Below are positions 28,702-39,823 of a stretch of DNA of 64,000 nucleotides, in pieces (position 1 is the stretch's first letter; each line of letters begins with the position of its first letter). The position numbers were made by a program, and so were the translations under genes. Below the pieces are notes generated by a model. The model had not been told where the DNA came from and did no database searches. It saw only the letters and a list, made by a program, of their open reading frames with translations. Source of the stretch: Novispirillum itersonii subsp. itersonii ATCC 12639. GTDB taxonomy: Bacteria > Pseudomonadota > Alphaproteobacteria > Rhodospirillales > Rhodospirillaceae. The stretch spans positions 323,697 to 387,696 of the forward strand of contig NZ_KB907337.1 of the NCBI RefSeq assembly GCF_000381985.1, written 5' to 3'.

Positions 28702-28720
28702 CTGTGGTATAATGCCACAG
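28702..28720 (+). promoter_or_regulatory. Palindrome over a TATAAT box upstream of clpB
   Basis: CTGTGG (28702-28707) and CCACAG (28715-28720) flank TATAATG. The centre is a perfect -10 hexamer, though no good -35 is found 16-18 bases before it. The palindrome could be an operator or a small 5' hairpin of the heat-shock transcript. Confidence 0.4.
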
Positions 28721-28790
28721 TTGATAGAAAACCGGGGCTGCCGCTGACGGGGCCCCCTTTCCCTGTCGCTCATTCCGAGGACATCAGATT

Positions 28791-31418
<2,628 letters not shown>

Positions 31419-31499
31419 GTCAGTCTCTGTCCGCGGCAAAACCTTTGCCTGCTTTTTCTGCGGGCACTTTCTGACAGACCGACTGAACAGCAGACGATG

Positions 31500-31539
31500 A
31501 AAAAACGGGAGCAGGGCTTTGTCTCTGCTCCCGTTTTTT
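31500..31539. terminator. Bidirectional terminator between clpB and ispDF
   Basis: AAAAAACGGGAGCAG (31500-31514) pairs perfectly with CTGCTCCCGTTTTTT (31525-31539), a 15-bp stem between convergent genes. Confidence 0.97.
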
Positions 31540-31556
31540 CAGACAAGGCAGGGCCG

Positions 31557-32714
31557 TCAGTCGCAGGGCGGCAGCATAACCGTGGCGGTGGCCTGACAGG
31601 CGATGCCTTCTTTTCTGCCGGTGAAGCCGAGCTGTTCGGTGGTGGTGGCTTTAACGCTGACCCGGGCGGCGGAAATACCCATGATTTCGGCAAGGCGCTG
31701 TACCATCGCCAGCCGGTGCGGGCCAACCTTGGGGGTTTCGCAGATCAGGGTCAGATCGACGTTGCTGATCCGCCCGCCGCAGGCCGAGATCAGGGTGGCG
31801 GCATGGCGGAGGAAAATATCGGACGGGGCGCCTTTCCAGCGCATGTCCGTGGGGGGAAAATGCTTGCCGATATCGCCGGCCCCGATCGCCCCGTACAGGG
31901 CATCGGCCAGCGCATGAATGCCGACGTCGGCGTCGGAATGTCCGGCAAGGCCGTGGGTGTGTGGAACTTCTATACCGCAAAGAGTTACGAAGGTTCCTTC
32001 ACAAAACGCATGCACGTCAAAGCCGCTGCCGGTCCGGGGTTCCAGCAGGGTCTGAGGGGACTGACCAAGGCCGGACAGGTCATCGCGGGTTGTGACTTTC
32101 AGGGTTGTGGCATCACCTTCCACCATGACGACGGAACCGCCTGCGGCTTCCAGAACGGCGGCATCGTCTGTCAGCGCGCGGTCCGCAAAGCGGCGGTGGG
32201 CATCAAGGATCTCGGTAAACCGGAAGGCCTGCGGGGTCTGTGCCCGCCACAGACCGTCGCGGGGCTGTGTAGACAGGATGCGGCGGTCGGCATTGACCTT
32301 TTTGACGGTATCGACCACCGGCAGACCGGGGATTGCCCCGGCATCAGTCAGCAGGGCGTTCAGCAGGCTGTCGATCACCCGGCGGCTGACAAAGGGGCGG
32401 GCCGCATCGTGGATCAGGACAGCATCGAAGCCTTTTCCATCAAGGGCTTCCAGTCCCATCCTGACACTGTCCTGCCGTTCGGCCCCGCCATGGACCGGGG
32501 GAAGAACCGTGAGCCCGTCGGCGGCGGCATCATACAGGGCGCGATCGTCGGGATGGATCACCGTCACCACTCCGCGCACGGCCGGATGGGCGCAGAAGGT
32601 GGCCAGACTGTGACGCAGCAGGGGTTGACCGTTCAGGGGCAGATACTGCTTCGGGATGGTCGATCCGAAGCGGGAGCCACGCCCGGCGGCAACAACGACA
32701 ACGGCAACTTTCAT
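31557..32714 (-). CDS. ispDF: Bifunctional MEP-pathway enzyme IspD-IspF
   Basis: The 385-residue fusion joins the cytidylyltransferase IspD (start VVVAAGRGSRFG, then PKQYLPL and the VHGGAERQDSV region) with the cyclodiphosphate synthase IspF (GSGFDVHAF, then HSDADVGIHALADAL). It performs the third and fifth MEP steps; fusions of this kind are typical of alphaproteobacteria and some others. The ATG at 32714 gives MKVAVVVVAAG, preferred over the frame that extends to 32798. With ispG at 20430 it makes this window rich in isoprenoid genes. Confidence 0.97.
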   Translation of the reverse strand: MKVAVVVVAAGRGSRFGSTIPKQYLPLNGQPLLRHSLATFCAHPAVRGVVTVIHPDDRALYDAAADGLTVLPPVHGGAERQDSVRMGLEALDGKGFDAVLIHDAARPFVSRRVIDSLLNALLTDAGAIPGLPVVDTVKKVNADRRILSTQPRDGLWRAQTPQAFRFTEILDAHRRFADRALTDDAAVLEAAGGSVVMVEGDATTLKVTTRDDLSGLGQSPQTLLEPRTGSGFDVHAFCEGTFVTLCGIEVPHTHGLAGHSDADVGIHALADALYGAIGAGDIGKHFPPTDMRWKGAPSDIFLRHAATLISACGGRISNVDLTLICETPKVGPHRLAMVQRLAEIMGISAARVSVKATTTEQLGFTGRKEGIACQATATVMLPPCD

Positions 32715-32838
32715 GGTGGGGCATCCGGTGAAAAAGGCGGGGATGAAGGTCGCCACTTTAGCGCCTTCGCCGGGGCGGGCAAGGCCGGTGTTCCGCATCG
32801 GGGTCTGTGCGGGGAGTGACCCGGCAGTATCGGCGGGC

Positions 32839-32996
32839 TGTTGTCTTTATGCGGGAACTGGGCCATCCGGGCGTAAGCCCGGACTTGGAAGGGGTGTCGT
32901 CAGGTTGTTGTCTTTATGCGGGAACTGGGCCATCCGGGCGTAAGCCCGGACTTGGAAGGGGTGTCGTCAGGTTGTTGTCTTTATGTGGGAACTGGG
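32839..32996. repeat. 67-bp tandem repeat, two full copies and a partial third
   Basis: The motif TTGTCTTTATG recurs at 32841, 32908 and 32975, exactly 67 bases apart. The two complete units are identical by eye and each contains the palindrome TCCGGGC-GTAA-GCCCGGA. The third copy is cut after about 20 bases and changes from GCGGGAACTGGGCC to GTGGGAACTGGGTA, creating a -10 box. The period is not a multiple of three, so the units are not coding repeats of one frame. Confidence 0.9.
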
Positions 32997-33002
32997 TATG
33001 AT
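32975..33002 (+). promoter_or_regulatory. Promoter formed at the end of the tandem repeat
   Basis: TTGTCT (32975-32980), 16 bases, then TATGAT (32997-33002), only six bases before the ATG at 33009. A transcript starting at the usual distance would have little or no leader. The earlier repeat copies have the -35-like part but not the -10. Confidence 0.5.
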
Positions 33003-33008
33003 CGCGCC

Positions 33009-33815
33009 ATGTCCGCAGAAACACTCCATTCCCTGACGGCGCTTGCCACCCTGATCCCCGCCGTCCTGCTGACGTTTCGCCCCGGGGCGAAACGGGGGCA
33101 TGCGTTTTGGGCCAGCCTGCTTCTGGCGTTGGGGGGCAGCGCAGCGCAGAGTGCCTTTGTGTTGCGGGCCGGATGGGTCAGCGGGCTGGCGCCTGCCCTG
33201 TGGGTGGTGATTGCCATCACCTGGGGGATGTTCCTGATCGGGGCTGTGCTGCTGCGGCAGGGCTGGCGGCTGATGCCGCTGCTGGCCCCCTATCTGCTGC
33301 TGCTGGGGCTGTTTGCCACGGTGTGGCAGCATGCGGTCGGCAAGCCGCTGGCCGTGGAATTTCCCACCGGCTGGGTGGTGCTGCATATCGCCGTCGGGGT
33401 GATGACCTATGCCTTCCTGACCTTTTCGGCTGTCGCGGCCTGCGCGGCCTTTCTGCAGGAACGGGCCCTGAAGCAGAAGCGCCCGAACGCATTCAGCCGT
33501 CAGTTGCCGTCGGTGGCCGACAGCGAGCATCTGTCCACCTCCATGCTGATTCATTCTGAGGTGGTTCTGGGCATTGGCCTGCTGTCAGGGATGGCGGTGG
33601 AATGGATGGAGCGGCACCGGCTGCTGGCGCTGGATCATAAAACCACCCTCAGCATTCTGGCCTTTGTGGTGATCGGTGCGTTGCTGGCGGCAAAACGGCT
33701 TGTCGGCACCCGGGGGCAGATGGCGGCGCGAATGGTCTTATTTGCGTATCTTCTGCTCACCCTTGCTTATCCAGGGGTGAAATTTGTCAGCGAAGTTCTC
33801 CTGAACCGCGCATAA
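33009..33815 (+). CDS. CcsA/YpjD-like inner-membrane protein
   Basis: This 268-residue protein has about eight hydrophobic segments, for example TALATLIPAVLLTF, ALWVVIAITWGMFLIGAVLL and MPLLAPYLLLLGLFATV, and belongs to the cytochrome c assembly (CcsA/HemX/YpjD) family. Histidines in VLHIAVGVMTYA and LIHSEVVLGIG are at the places that bind haem in relatives. The exact role of the YpjD branch is not known. The ATG at 33009 lacks a ribosome site and is close to a -10 box, so the message may be leaderless. Confidence 0.85.
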   Translation: MSAETLHSLTALATLIPAVLLTFRPGAKRGHAFWASLLLALGGSAAQSAFVLRAGWVSGLAPALWVVIAITWGMFLIGAVLLRQGWRLMPLLAPYLLLLGLFATVWQHAVGKPLAVEFPTGWVVLHIAVGVMTYAFLTFSAVAACAAFLQERALKQKRPNAFSRQLPSVADSEHLSTSMLIHSEVVLGIGLLSGMAVEWMERHRLLALDHKTTLSILAFVVIGALLAAKRLVGTRGQMAARMVLFAYLLLTLAYPGVKFVSEVLLNRA

Positions 33816-33864
33816 TCACAGAATATGACGGGGATGCCGTTTTTTTGGGCGCGTCAGACCGTTT

Positions 33865-33906
33865 TTGATTGCTCCTGACAGGCCTGCCTAATTATCATGC
33901 AGGCCT
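33865..33906 (+). promoter_or_regulatory. Promoter of the dusB-ntr operon with palindromic operator
   Basis: TTGATT (33865-33870), 18 bases, TAATTA (33889-33894). The inverted repeat AGGCCTGC (33880-33887) / GCAGGCCT (33899-33906) with an 11-base centre lies exactly across the -10, as expected of a repressor or self-regulating NtrC-type site. The sequence is not a plain NtrC consensus (GCAC-N7-TGC). Confidence 0.65.
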
Positions 33907-33935
33907 CAGCCTTCTGACGGATACTGTTTTCGGCC

Positions 33936-34949
33936 ATGCCCCTTTTGTCCGCCCTGCATATCGGTCCGTTGGTGATCGAACATCCTGCCCTGATGGCCCC
34001 CATGTCGGGGGTGACGGACCGGCCGTTCCGGCGGCTGGCGCGTCGTTTCGGGGCCGGACTGGTGTATTCAGAGATGATCGCCAGCAGTCAGATGATCCGG
34101 GCCCATGCCGATACCCTGCGGATGAGCACACCCTGCGATGACGAATTCCCGATGGCAGTCCAGCTGGCGGGAAATGAGCCGGATGTGATGGCTGAAGCGG
34201 CAAAGATGAATGCTGACCGTGGCGCGGCCCTGATTGACATCAATATGGGCTGTCCGGTCAAAAAGGTGGTCAAGGGGTATGCCGGTTCTGCGCTGATGAA
34301 GGATGAGATCCTTGCCGGACGGATTATGGAAGCGGTGGCCAGGGCCGTGTCGGTGCCGGTAACCGTCAAGATGCGCCTGGGCTGGGATGCTGATCACCTG
34401 AACGCCCCCGCGCTGGCCCGCATTGCCGAAAACAGCGGGATGCAGATGGTGACCGTGCATGGACGGACCCGCTGCCAGATGTATACCGGCACGGCAGACT
34501 GGGCGCAGGTGCGGGCGGTGAAGCAGGCGATCTCGCTGCCCGTGACCGTTAACGGCGATATCCTCGATACCGACAGTGCCTGTCAGGCGCTGGCACAGTC
34601 CGGGGCTGATGCGGTGATGATCGGGCGCGGTGCGCAGGGGCGGCCGTGGCTTCTGGGGCAGATCGGGGCCTTTCTGCGGCATGGCACCGCACCGCAGGAG
34701 CCCGGCGTGGCCGAGCGCCTTGAGATATTGCTGGAGCATTTTGACGAGATCCTGACCCATTACGGCCGGGAAAAGGGCCTGCGGGTTGCCCGTAAGCATG
34801 TGGCCTGGGGGATTCACGGTCTGGCGGGCAGTAAGGAGTTCCGCGAGACGTTCCAGACCGAAGACTGTGCTGAGACGGCCCGCCGCAAGATCGTTGCGTT
34901 CCTGTCTGCCCGCAGTGGGGATGACGATGACCGGAAGCAGGCAGCCTGA
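33936..34949 (+). CDS. dusB: tRNA-dihydrouridine synthase (NifR3)
   Basis: This FMN enzyme reduces uridines in the tRNA D-loop. The 337-residue protein has the start MAPMSGVTDRPFRRLARRFG, the catalytic Cys in INMGCPVKKVVKGYAG, and GRTRCQMYTG. It leads the nitrogen-regulation operon, as nifR3 does in Rhodobacter, Azospirillum and Rhizobium. Its stop overlaps the first possible start of ntrB (TGATG). Confidence 0.96.
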   Translation: MPLLSALHIGPLVIEHPALMAPMSGVTDRPFRRLARRFGAGLVYSEMIASSQMIRAHADTLRMSTPCDDEFPMAVQLAGNEPDVMAEAAKMNADRGAALIDINMGCPVKKVVKGYAGSALMKDEILAGRIMEAVARAVSVPVTVKMRLGWDADHLNAPALARIAENSGMQMVTVHGRTRCQMYTGTADWAQVRAVKQAISLPVTVNGDILDTDSACQALAQSGADAVMIGRGAQGRPWLLGQIGAFLRHGTAPQEPGVAERLEILLEHFDEILTHYGREKGLRVARKHVAWGIHGLAGSKEFRETFQTEDCAETARRKIVAFLSARSGDDDDRKQAA

Positions 34950-36109
34950 TGGGGGGCGGGAACATGAGTGACAGATCACCACAGCCCCGCAGCGGGGCCG
35001 ATCTGGGGGCGGTGTTGTCCACCCTGCCCAACGCCATTCTGGTGATTGATGACGCTAATGTCATCCGCGATGCCAATCTGTCGGCGGAGCAGCTGTTCGA
35101 GGCCAGCGCCCCGATGCTGCGGGATCGCCGCCTTGACGAGCTTTTACCCCCCGATTCTATCGTCTGCGCCCTGGTGCGGCAGTCGCTGGAAACCCGCAGT
35201 CCGGTCTCGCAGCATGGTGCGGTTCTGGATTCCCTGCGGACCGGGCAGCGGGAAGTGACGCTGCAGGTTTCGCCGATGGTGGACCGTTCCGGCTGGGTGG
35301 TGCTGTCAATCGTCGAACATACGCTGGCGATGAAGATCGGTCAGCAACTGGTACACCGTGGGGCAGCGCGGTCCGTCACCGCGATGGCGGCAATGCTGGC
35401 ACATGAGATCAAAAACCCGCTGTCGGGCATCCGGGGGGCGGCGCAGCTGCTGGAAATGGTGGTCGGGGACGAGGATAAGACCCTGACCAAACTGATCCGC
35501 GATGAAACCGACCGCATCGTCAAGCTGGTTGACCGGATGGAGGTGTTCTCTGATGAGCGTCCGCTGGAGCGGACCCCGGTGAACATTCATGAAGTGCTGG
35601 AGCATGTGCGCCGGGTGGCCGAGAATGGCTTTGGCCGGTCGGTCCGCTTTATTGAGCGTTACGACCCGTCGCTGCCGCCGGTGTCAGGCAACCGCGACCA
35701 GCTGATTCAGGTGTTTCTGAATCTGGTTAAAAACGCTGCCGAAGCCTGCCCGGATGAAGGGGGGGAGGTGGTGATCAGCACCGCCTATCAGCACGGGGTC
35801 CGTGTTGCCCTGCCGGGGGCCCGCACCATGATGAGCCTGCCGCTGGTGGTGGCGGTGCAGGATAACGGCAGCGGCATCCCCGAAGACCTGCGGGAAAACC
35901 TGTTTGACCCGTTTATCACCAGTAAGCCGAAAGGTTCCGGCCTTGGGCTGCCGCTGGTGGCCAAGCTGATCAACGATCATGGCGGTATCGTTGAGTTCGA
36001 GAGCATGCCCCGCCGTACCGTGTTTAAGGTGATGCTGCCGATTGTGCGCAGCCGCCCCGCGCCCGACTGGGCAGCCGCCTCCACATCCACTGGAAATGCC
36101 CCCCGATGA
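34949..36109 (+). CDS. ntrB: Nitrogen-regulation sensor kinase NtrB
   Basis: NtrB phosphorylates or dephosphorylates NtrC depending on the PII state. The 386-residue cytosolic protein has a PAS domain (about 15-125), the HisKA site [19 protein letters not shown] (His near 155) and HATPase motifs [20 protein letters not shown] and GSGLGLPL. The ATG at 34949 overlaps the dusB stop; an internal ATG at 34964 is also possible. It overlaps ntrC by four bases. Confidence 0.96.
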   Translation: MGGGNMSDRSPQPRSGADLGAVLSTLPNAILVIDDANVIRDANLSAEQLFEASAPMLRDRRLDELLPPDSIVCALVRQSLETRSPVSQHGAVLDSLRTGQREVTLQVSPMVDRSGWVVLSIVEHTLAMKIGQQLVHRGAARSVTAMAAMLAHEIKNPLSGIRGAAQLLEMVVGDEDKTLTKLIRDETDRIVKLVDRMEVFSDERPLERTPVNIHEVLEHVRRVAENGFGRSVRFIERYDPSLPPVSGNRDQLIQVFLNLVKNAAEACPDEGGEVVISTAYQHGVRVALPGARTMMSLPLVVAVQDNGSGIPEDLRENLFDPFITSKPKGSGLGLPLVAKLINDHGGIVEFESMPRRTVFKVMLPIVRSRPAPDWAAASTSTGNAPR

Positions 36110-37542
36110 GCAGCACCATTCTCGTTGCCGATGACGACCACGGGATCCGGACCGTTCTGACGCAGGCCCTGACCCGCGCCGGATATGACGTGCGCACCAC
36201 CGGCAACGCGGCGACCCTGTGGCGCTGGGTCAGCGACGGCGATGGCGATCTGGTGATCACCGATGTGGTGATGCCCGATGAAAACGGGCTGGACCTTCTG
36301 CCGCGGATTAAAAAGCTGCGCCCGGATCTGCGGGTGATCGTGATGAGCGCGCAGAATACCCTGCTGACGGCGGTTAAAGCCAACGAGCGCGGTGCGTTTG
36401 AATATCTGCCCAAGCCCTTTGATCTGCAGGAGCTGGTGGCGGTGGTCCGCCGGGGCCTGTCGCTGCCGAAATCGGCGCCGTCATCGGCAGCAACGGCAGA
36501 GGATGAGGAACGCCTGCCGCTGATCGGCCGCTCAACGGCGATGCAGGATATTTACCGGACGCTGGCCCGCCTGATGAACACCGATCTGACGGTGATGATC
36601 ACCGGGGAGTCCGGGACCGGGAAGGAGCTGGTCGCCCGCGCCCTGCACGAATACGGCAAGCGCCGCAACGGGCCGTTTGTCGCTCTCAACATGGCGGCCA
36701 TTCCGCGCGAGCTGATCGAGTCAGAACTGTTTGGCCATGAGCGCGGGGCCTTCACCGGGGCCACGGCCCGGGCGCAGGGCCGTTTTGAGCAGGCTGAGGG
36801 CGGTACGCTGTTCCTTGACGAAATCGGGGATATGCCGATTGAGGCGCAGACCCGCCTGCTGCGTGTGCTGCAGCAGGGGGAATACACCACGGTCGGCGGG
36901 CGGTCTGCCATCAAGACCAACGTGCGTATTGTTGCCGCCACCCACCGGGATTTGACCCAGCTGATCCGGCAGGGTCTGTTCCGTGAAGATCTTTATTACC
37001 GCCTGAACGTGGTGCCGATCCGCCTGCCGCCGCTGCGCGAGCGGTCAGAGGACATCCCCGAGCTGGCCCGTCACTTCCTCAGCCGGGTGGCGGAGGAAGG
37101 ATTGCCGCTGAAGGCGATGGACAGTGCGGCGATGGAGCGTCTGAAGCGCCACCGCTGGCCCGGCAACGTCCGCGAGCTGGAAAATCTGATCCGGCGTCTG
37201 GCGGCCCTGCATGTGGAAGAAGTGATTCCGCTGGATGCGGTGGAGATGGAGCTGGTCAATCTGGAAGCGCCGCCCCCGCAGCAGGGCGACGTCAACGAGG
37301 GCCTGTCGGAAACGATCGAGCGTCACCTGCGTGCTTATTTTGATGCCCATCCGGGCAGTCTGCCGCCCAGCGGCCTGTATGACCGCATCCTGCGGGAGAT
37401 GGAACGCCCGCTGATCGCCCTGACGCTGGAGGCGACACGGGGGAACCAGATCCGGGCGGCGCAGGTTTTGGGCTTGAATCGCAACACATTGCGGAAGAAG
37501 ATCAAGGACCTCGAAATTTCCGGGCTGAAGGGCCTGAAATAA
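36106..37542 (+). CDS. ntrC: Nitrogen-regulation response regulator NtrC
   Basis: NtrC is a sigma-54 activator of nitrogen-scavenging genes. The 478 residues form a receiver (phosphorylated Asp in [13 protein letters not shown]), an AAA+ domain with Walker [15 protein letters not shown], the sigma-54 contact loop GAFTGA in [15 protein letters not shown], and a Fis-type HTH ([19 protein letters not shown]). The start overlaps the end of ntrB, and ntrY begins four bases after the stop. Confidence 0.97.
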   Translation: MSSTILVADDDHGIRTVLTQALTRAGYDVRTTGNAATLWRWVSDGDGDLVITDVVMPDENGLDLLPRIKKLRPDLRVIVMSAQNTLLTAVKANERGAFEYLPKPFDLQELVAVVRRGLSLPKSAPSSAATAEDEERLPLIGRSTAMQDIYRTLARLMNTDLTVMITGESGTGKELVARALHEYGKRRNGPFVALNMAAIPRELIESELFGHERGAFTGATARAQGRFEQAEGGTLFLDEIGDMPIEAQTRLLRVLQQGEYTTVGGRSAIKTNVRIVAATHRDLTQLIRQGLFREDLYYRLNVVPIRLPPLRERSEDIPELARHFLSRVAEEGLPLKAMDSAAMERLKRHRWPGNVRELENLIRRLAALHVEEVIPLDAVEMELVNLEAPPPQQGDVNEGLSETIERHLRAYFDAHPGSLPPSGLYDRILREMERPLIALTLEATRGNQIRAAQVLGLNRNTLRKKIKDLEISGLKGLK

Positions 37543-37546
37543 ACAG

Positions 37547-39823
37547 ATGCTGCAGGCGCTCGGCCAGTTGATGAAGTCCCCCCGTGTGCTGATGCGCATC
37601 GGGGTATGGGGACGGCGTGTGCATCTGGGCCGGAAGCTGGCGATTGCGCTGACACTGGCCGCGCTGCTGTCGGGCATCGCCACCTATGGGGTGATGACCG
37701 GGGTGTGGGCCCCGTCTAACCCGGATTCCAACGCCCTGCTGGTGTTGATCAATCTTGATCTGGTGCTGCTGCTGGTGCTGGCGGCGGTGGTGGCGCGGCG
37801 GCTGATCCGCCTGTGGCTTGACCGCCGCAGCGGCGGGGCCGGAACGCGGCTGCACCTGCGCTTTGTCGGCCTGTTCAGTGCGGTGGCGGTCACACCGGCG
37901 ATTCTGATGGCTGTCTTTTCGGCGCTGTTTTTTGATATCTCCATCCAGTCATGGTTTGGCGAACGGGTCCGCACGGCCCTGTCGGAATCGCAGGCCGTGG
38001 CACAGTCTTATCTGCGGGAACACCAGCAGCAGATCGCCGGGCAGGCGCTGGTGGTGGCCAACGATCTGCAGCGCAACTGGGCCCGCCTTTCGCTGTCGCA
38101 GCAGAATCTTGAACGGTTTCTGGCCAGTCAGGCCAACCTGCGCGGCCTGACGGAGATTGTGGTCTTCGACACCTCGGGCAAAGTGCAGTCCCGTGCCGGG
38201 TATACGTTCTCCCTGCAGTTTGAGGATGTGCCGTTCTGGGCGATGGAGCGGGCGCAGAACGGTGAAGTCGCGGTGCTGACCAGCGAGAACGATGACCGTG
38301 TCCGCGCGCTGATGAAGCTTGATACTTTCCCCGAGCTGTATCTGTATGTCGGGCGGTTTGTTGACCCCTCTGTCATCCAGCATATTTCCCGTACCAACCG
38401 GGCGGTGAAGGACTATCACTCGCTTCAGACCGGCCGGTCTGATCTGGTCATCAAGTTTTCCCTGATTTTCGTGGTGGTGGCCCTGCTGCTGCTGTTTGCG
38501 GCGGTGTGGGTCGGCCTGAGCATCGCCACCCGTCTGACCCGCCCGATCGGCGAGCTGATTGATGCATCAGAGCGGATGCGCACCGGCGACCTGTCTGTCC
38601 GGGTGTCTGAAATCACCGCCACCGACGAGGTGGCGGCGCTGTCACGGGCCTTTAACCGCATGACCCGTCAGATTTCATCGCAGCAGCAGGATCTGCTGAA
38701 CACCAACCGGGCGCTGGATGAACGGAACCGCTTCACCGAAACGGTACTGGCCGGGGTGACGGCGGGGGTGATCTCCACCGCGCCGGATGGAACTGTCACG
38801 CTGGTCAACCGGTCTGCGGCGCAGCTTCTGCATGTCGAGCCGGAAGCGCTGATCGGTTGCCCGCTGTCAGACTGCCTGCCGGAATTTGTCGAGTTGCTGG
38901 AGCAGGCCGGGCGGCGCGAAGATCTGACGGCCCAGACCCAGATGGAACTGACCCGGGATGGCAATAAAAGCACCCTGCTGGTGCGCGCGGCGGGGGAAAG
39001 TCTGTCGGGAGAGGTGATCGGCACGGTTTTCACCTTTGATGACATCACCGCCCTGCAGGCCGCCCAGCGTACCGCCGCCTGGGCCGATGTGGCGCGGCGC
39101 ATTGCCCACGAAATCAAAAATCCGCTGACCCCGATCCAGCTTTCGGCGGAACGGCTCCAGCGCAAGTACCTGCGTCAGATTGCCGAGGACCCGGAGACGT
39201 TTTCGCTGTGTACCCAGACGATTATCCGCCACGTCGGTGATATCGGGCGGATGGTCGATGAGTTTTCGTCGTTTTCGCGGATGCCCCAGCCGGTGATGCG
39301 GCGGGAGAACCTGAATGAACTGCTGTATCAGTCGGTGTTTTTACAGCGCACGGCCTATCCGGCAATCACGTTCAGTCTCGATCAGCCGGTCAGTCCGGTG
39401 TACCTTTCCTGTGATGGCCGTCTGCTGGTGCAGGCGTTCACCAATCTGCTGAAAAATGCGGTGGAGGCCATTGATGGCCGCGAGGACCCGGCAGAGCCGG
39501 GGCGAATTGCCGTTGTCCTGCAGGAAGAGCGGCAGGAAGCCCAGGGGATGCGCCAGATCCGCATTTCCATCACCGATAACGGCAAGGGGCTGCCGAAGGA
39601 AAACCGCAACCGTCTGACCGAACCCTATGTCACCACCCGTGCCAAGGGGACCGGTCTTGGGCTGGCGATCGTCAAGAAAGTTATGGAAGACCATGGGGCT
39701 GATCTGATACTTGAAGATGCGGAAGGGGGGGGAGCACGTATCAGCGTGCTTCTGAGCAGTTCTATGGATACAGAACCGTCATTGACCGGACTTAACAGCA
39801 GCGTGACCAACCATGGCGCGTGA
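37547..39823 (+). CDS. ntrY: Membrane sensor kinase NtrY
   Basis: The 758-residue protein has membrane helices near the N-terminus (LGRKLAIALTLAALLSGIA, LVLLLVLAAVVA, FSAVAVTPAILMAVFSALFF), an extracytoplasmic sensor region (about 145-290), a further helix (IKFSLIFVVVALLLLFAAVW), HAMP, PAS, the HisKA box [19 protein letters not shown] and an HATPase with TDNGKGLP and GTGLGLAI. NtrY partners NtrX and in relatives affects nitrogen, redox and envelope functions. It overlaps ntrX by 11 bases. Confidence 0.96.
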   Translation: MLQALGQLMKSPRVLMRIGVWGRRVHLGRKLAIALTLAALLSGIATYGVMTGVWAPSNPDSNALLVLINLDLVLLLVLAAVVARRLIRLWLDRRSGGAGTRLHLRFVGLFSAVAVTPAILMAVFSALFFDISIQSWFGERVRTALSESQAVAQSYLREHQQQIAGQALVVANDLQRNWARLSLSQQNLERFLASQANLRGLTEIVVFDTSGKVQSRAGYTFSLQFEDVPFWAMERAQNGEVAVLTSENDDRVRALMKLDTFPELYLYVGRFVDPSVIQHISRTNRAVKDYHSLQTGRSDLVIKFSLIFVVVALLLLFAAVWVGLSIATRLTRPIGELIDASERMRTGDLSVRVSEITATDEVAALSRAFNRMTRQISSQQQDLLNTNRALDERNRFTETVLAGVTAGVISTAPDGTVTLVNRSAAQLLHVEPEALIGCPLSDCLPEFVELLEQAGRREDLTAQTQMELTRDGNKSTLLVRAAGESLSGEVIGTVFTFDDITALQAAQRTAAWADVARRIAHEIKNPLTPIQLSAERLQRKYLRQIAEDPETFSLCTQTIIRHVGDIGRMVDEFSSFSRMPQPVMRRENLNELLYQSVFLQRTAYPAITFSLDQPVSPVYLSCDGRLLVQAFTNLLKNAVEAIDGREDPAEPGRIAVVLQEERQEAQGMRQIRISITDNGKGLPKENRNRLTEPYVTTRAKGTGLGLAIVKKVMEDHGADLILEDAEGGGARISVLLSSSMDTEPSLTGLNSSVTNHGA

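Noticed and set aside
32839-32996. Possible CRISPR array
   Set aside because: The units are identical from end to end with no variable spacers, and only two full copies exist.
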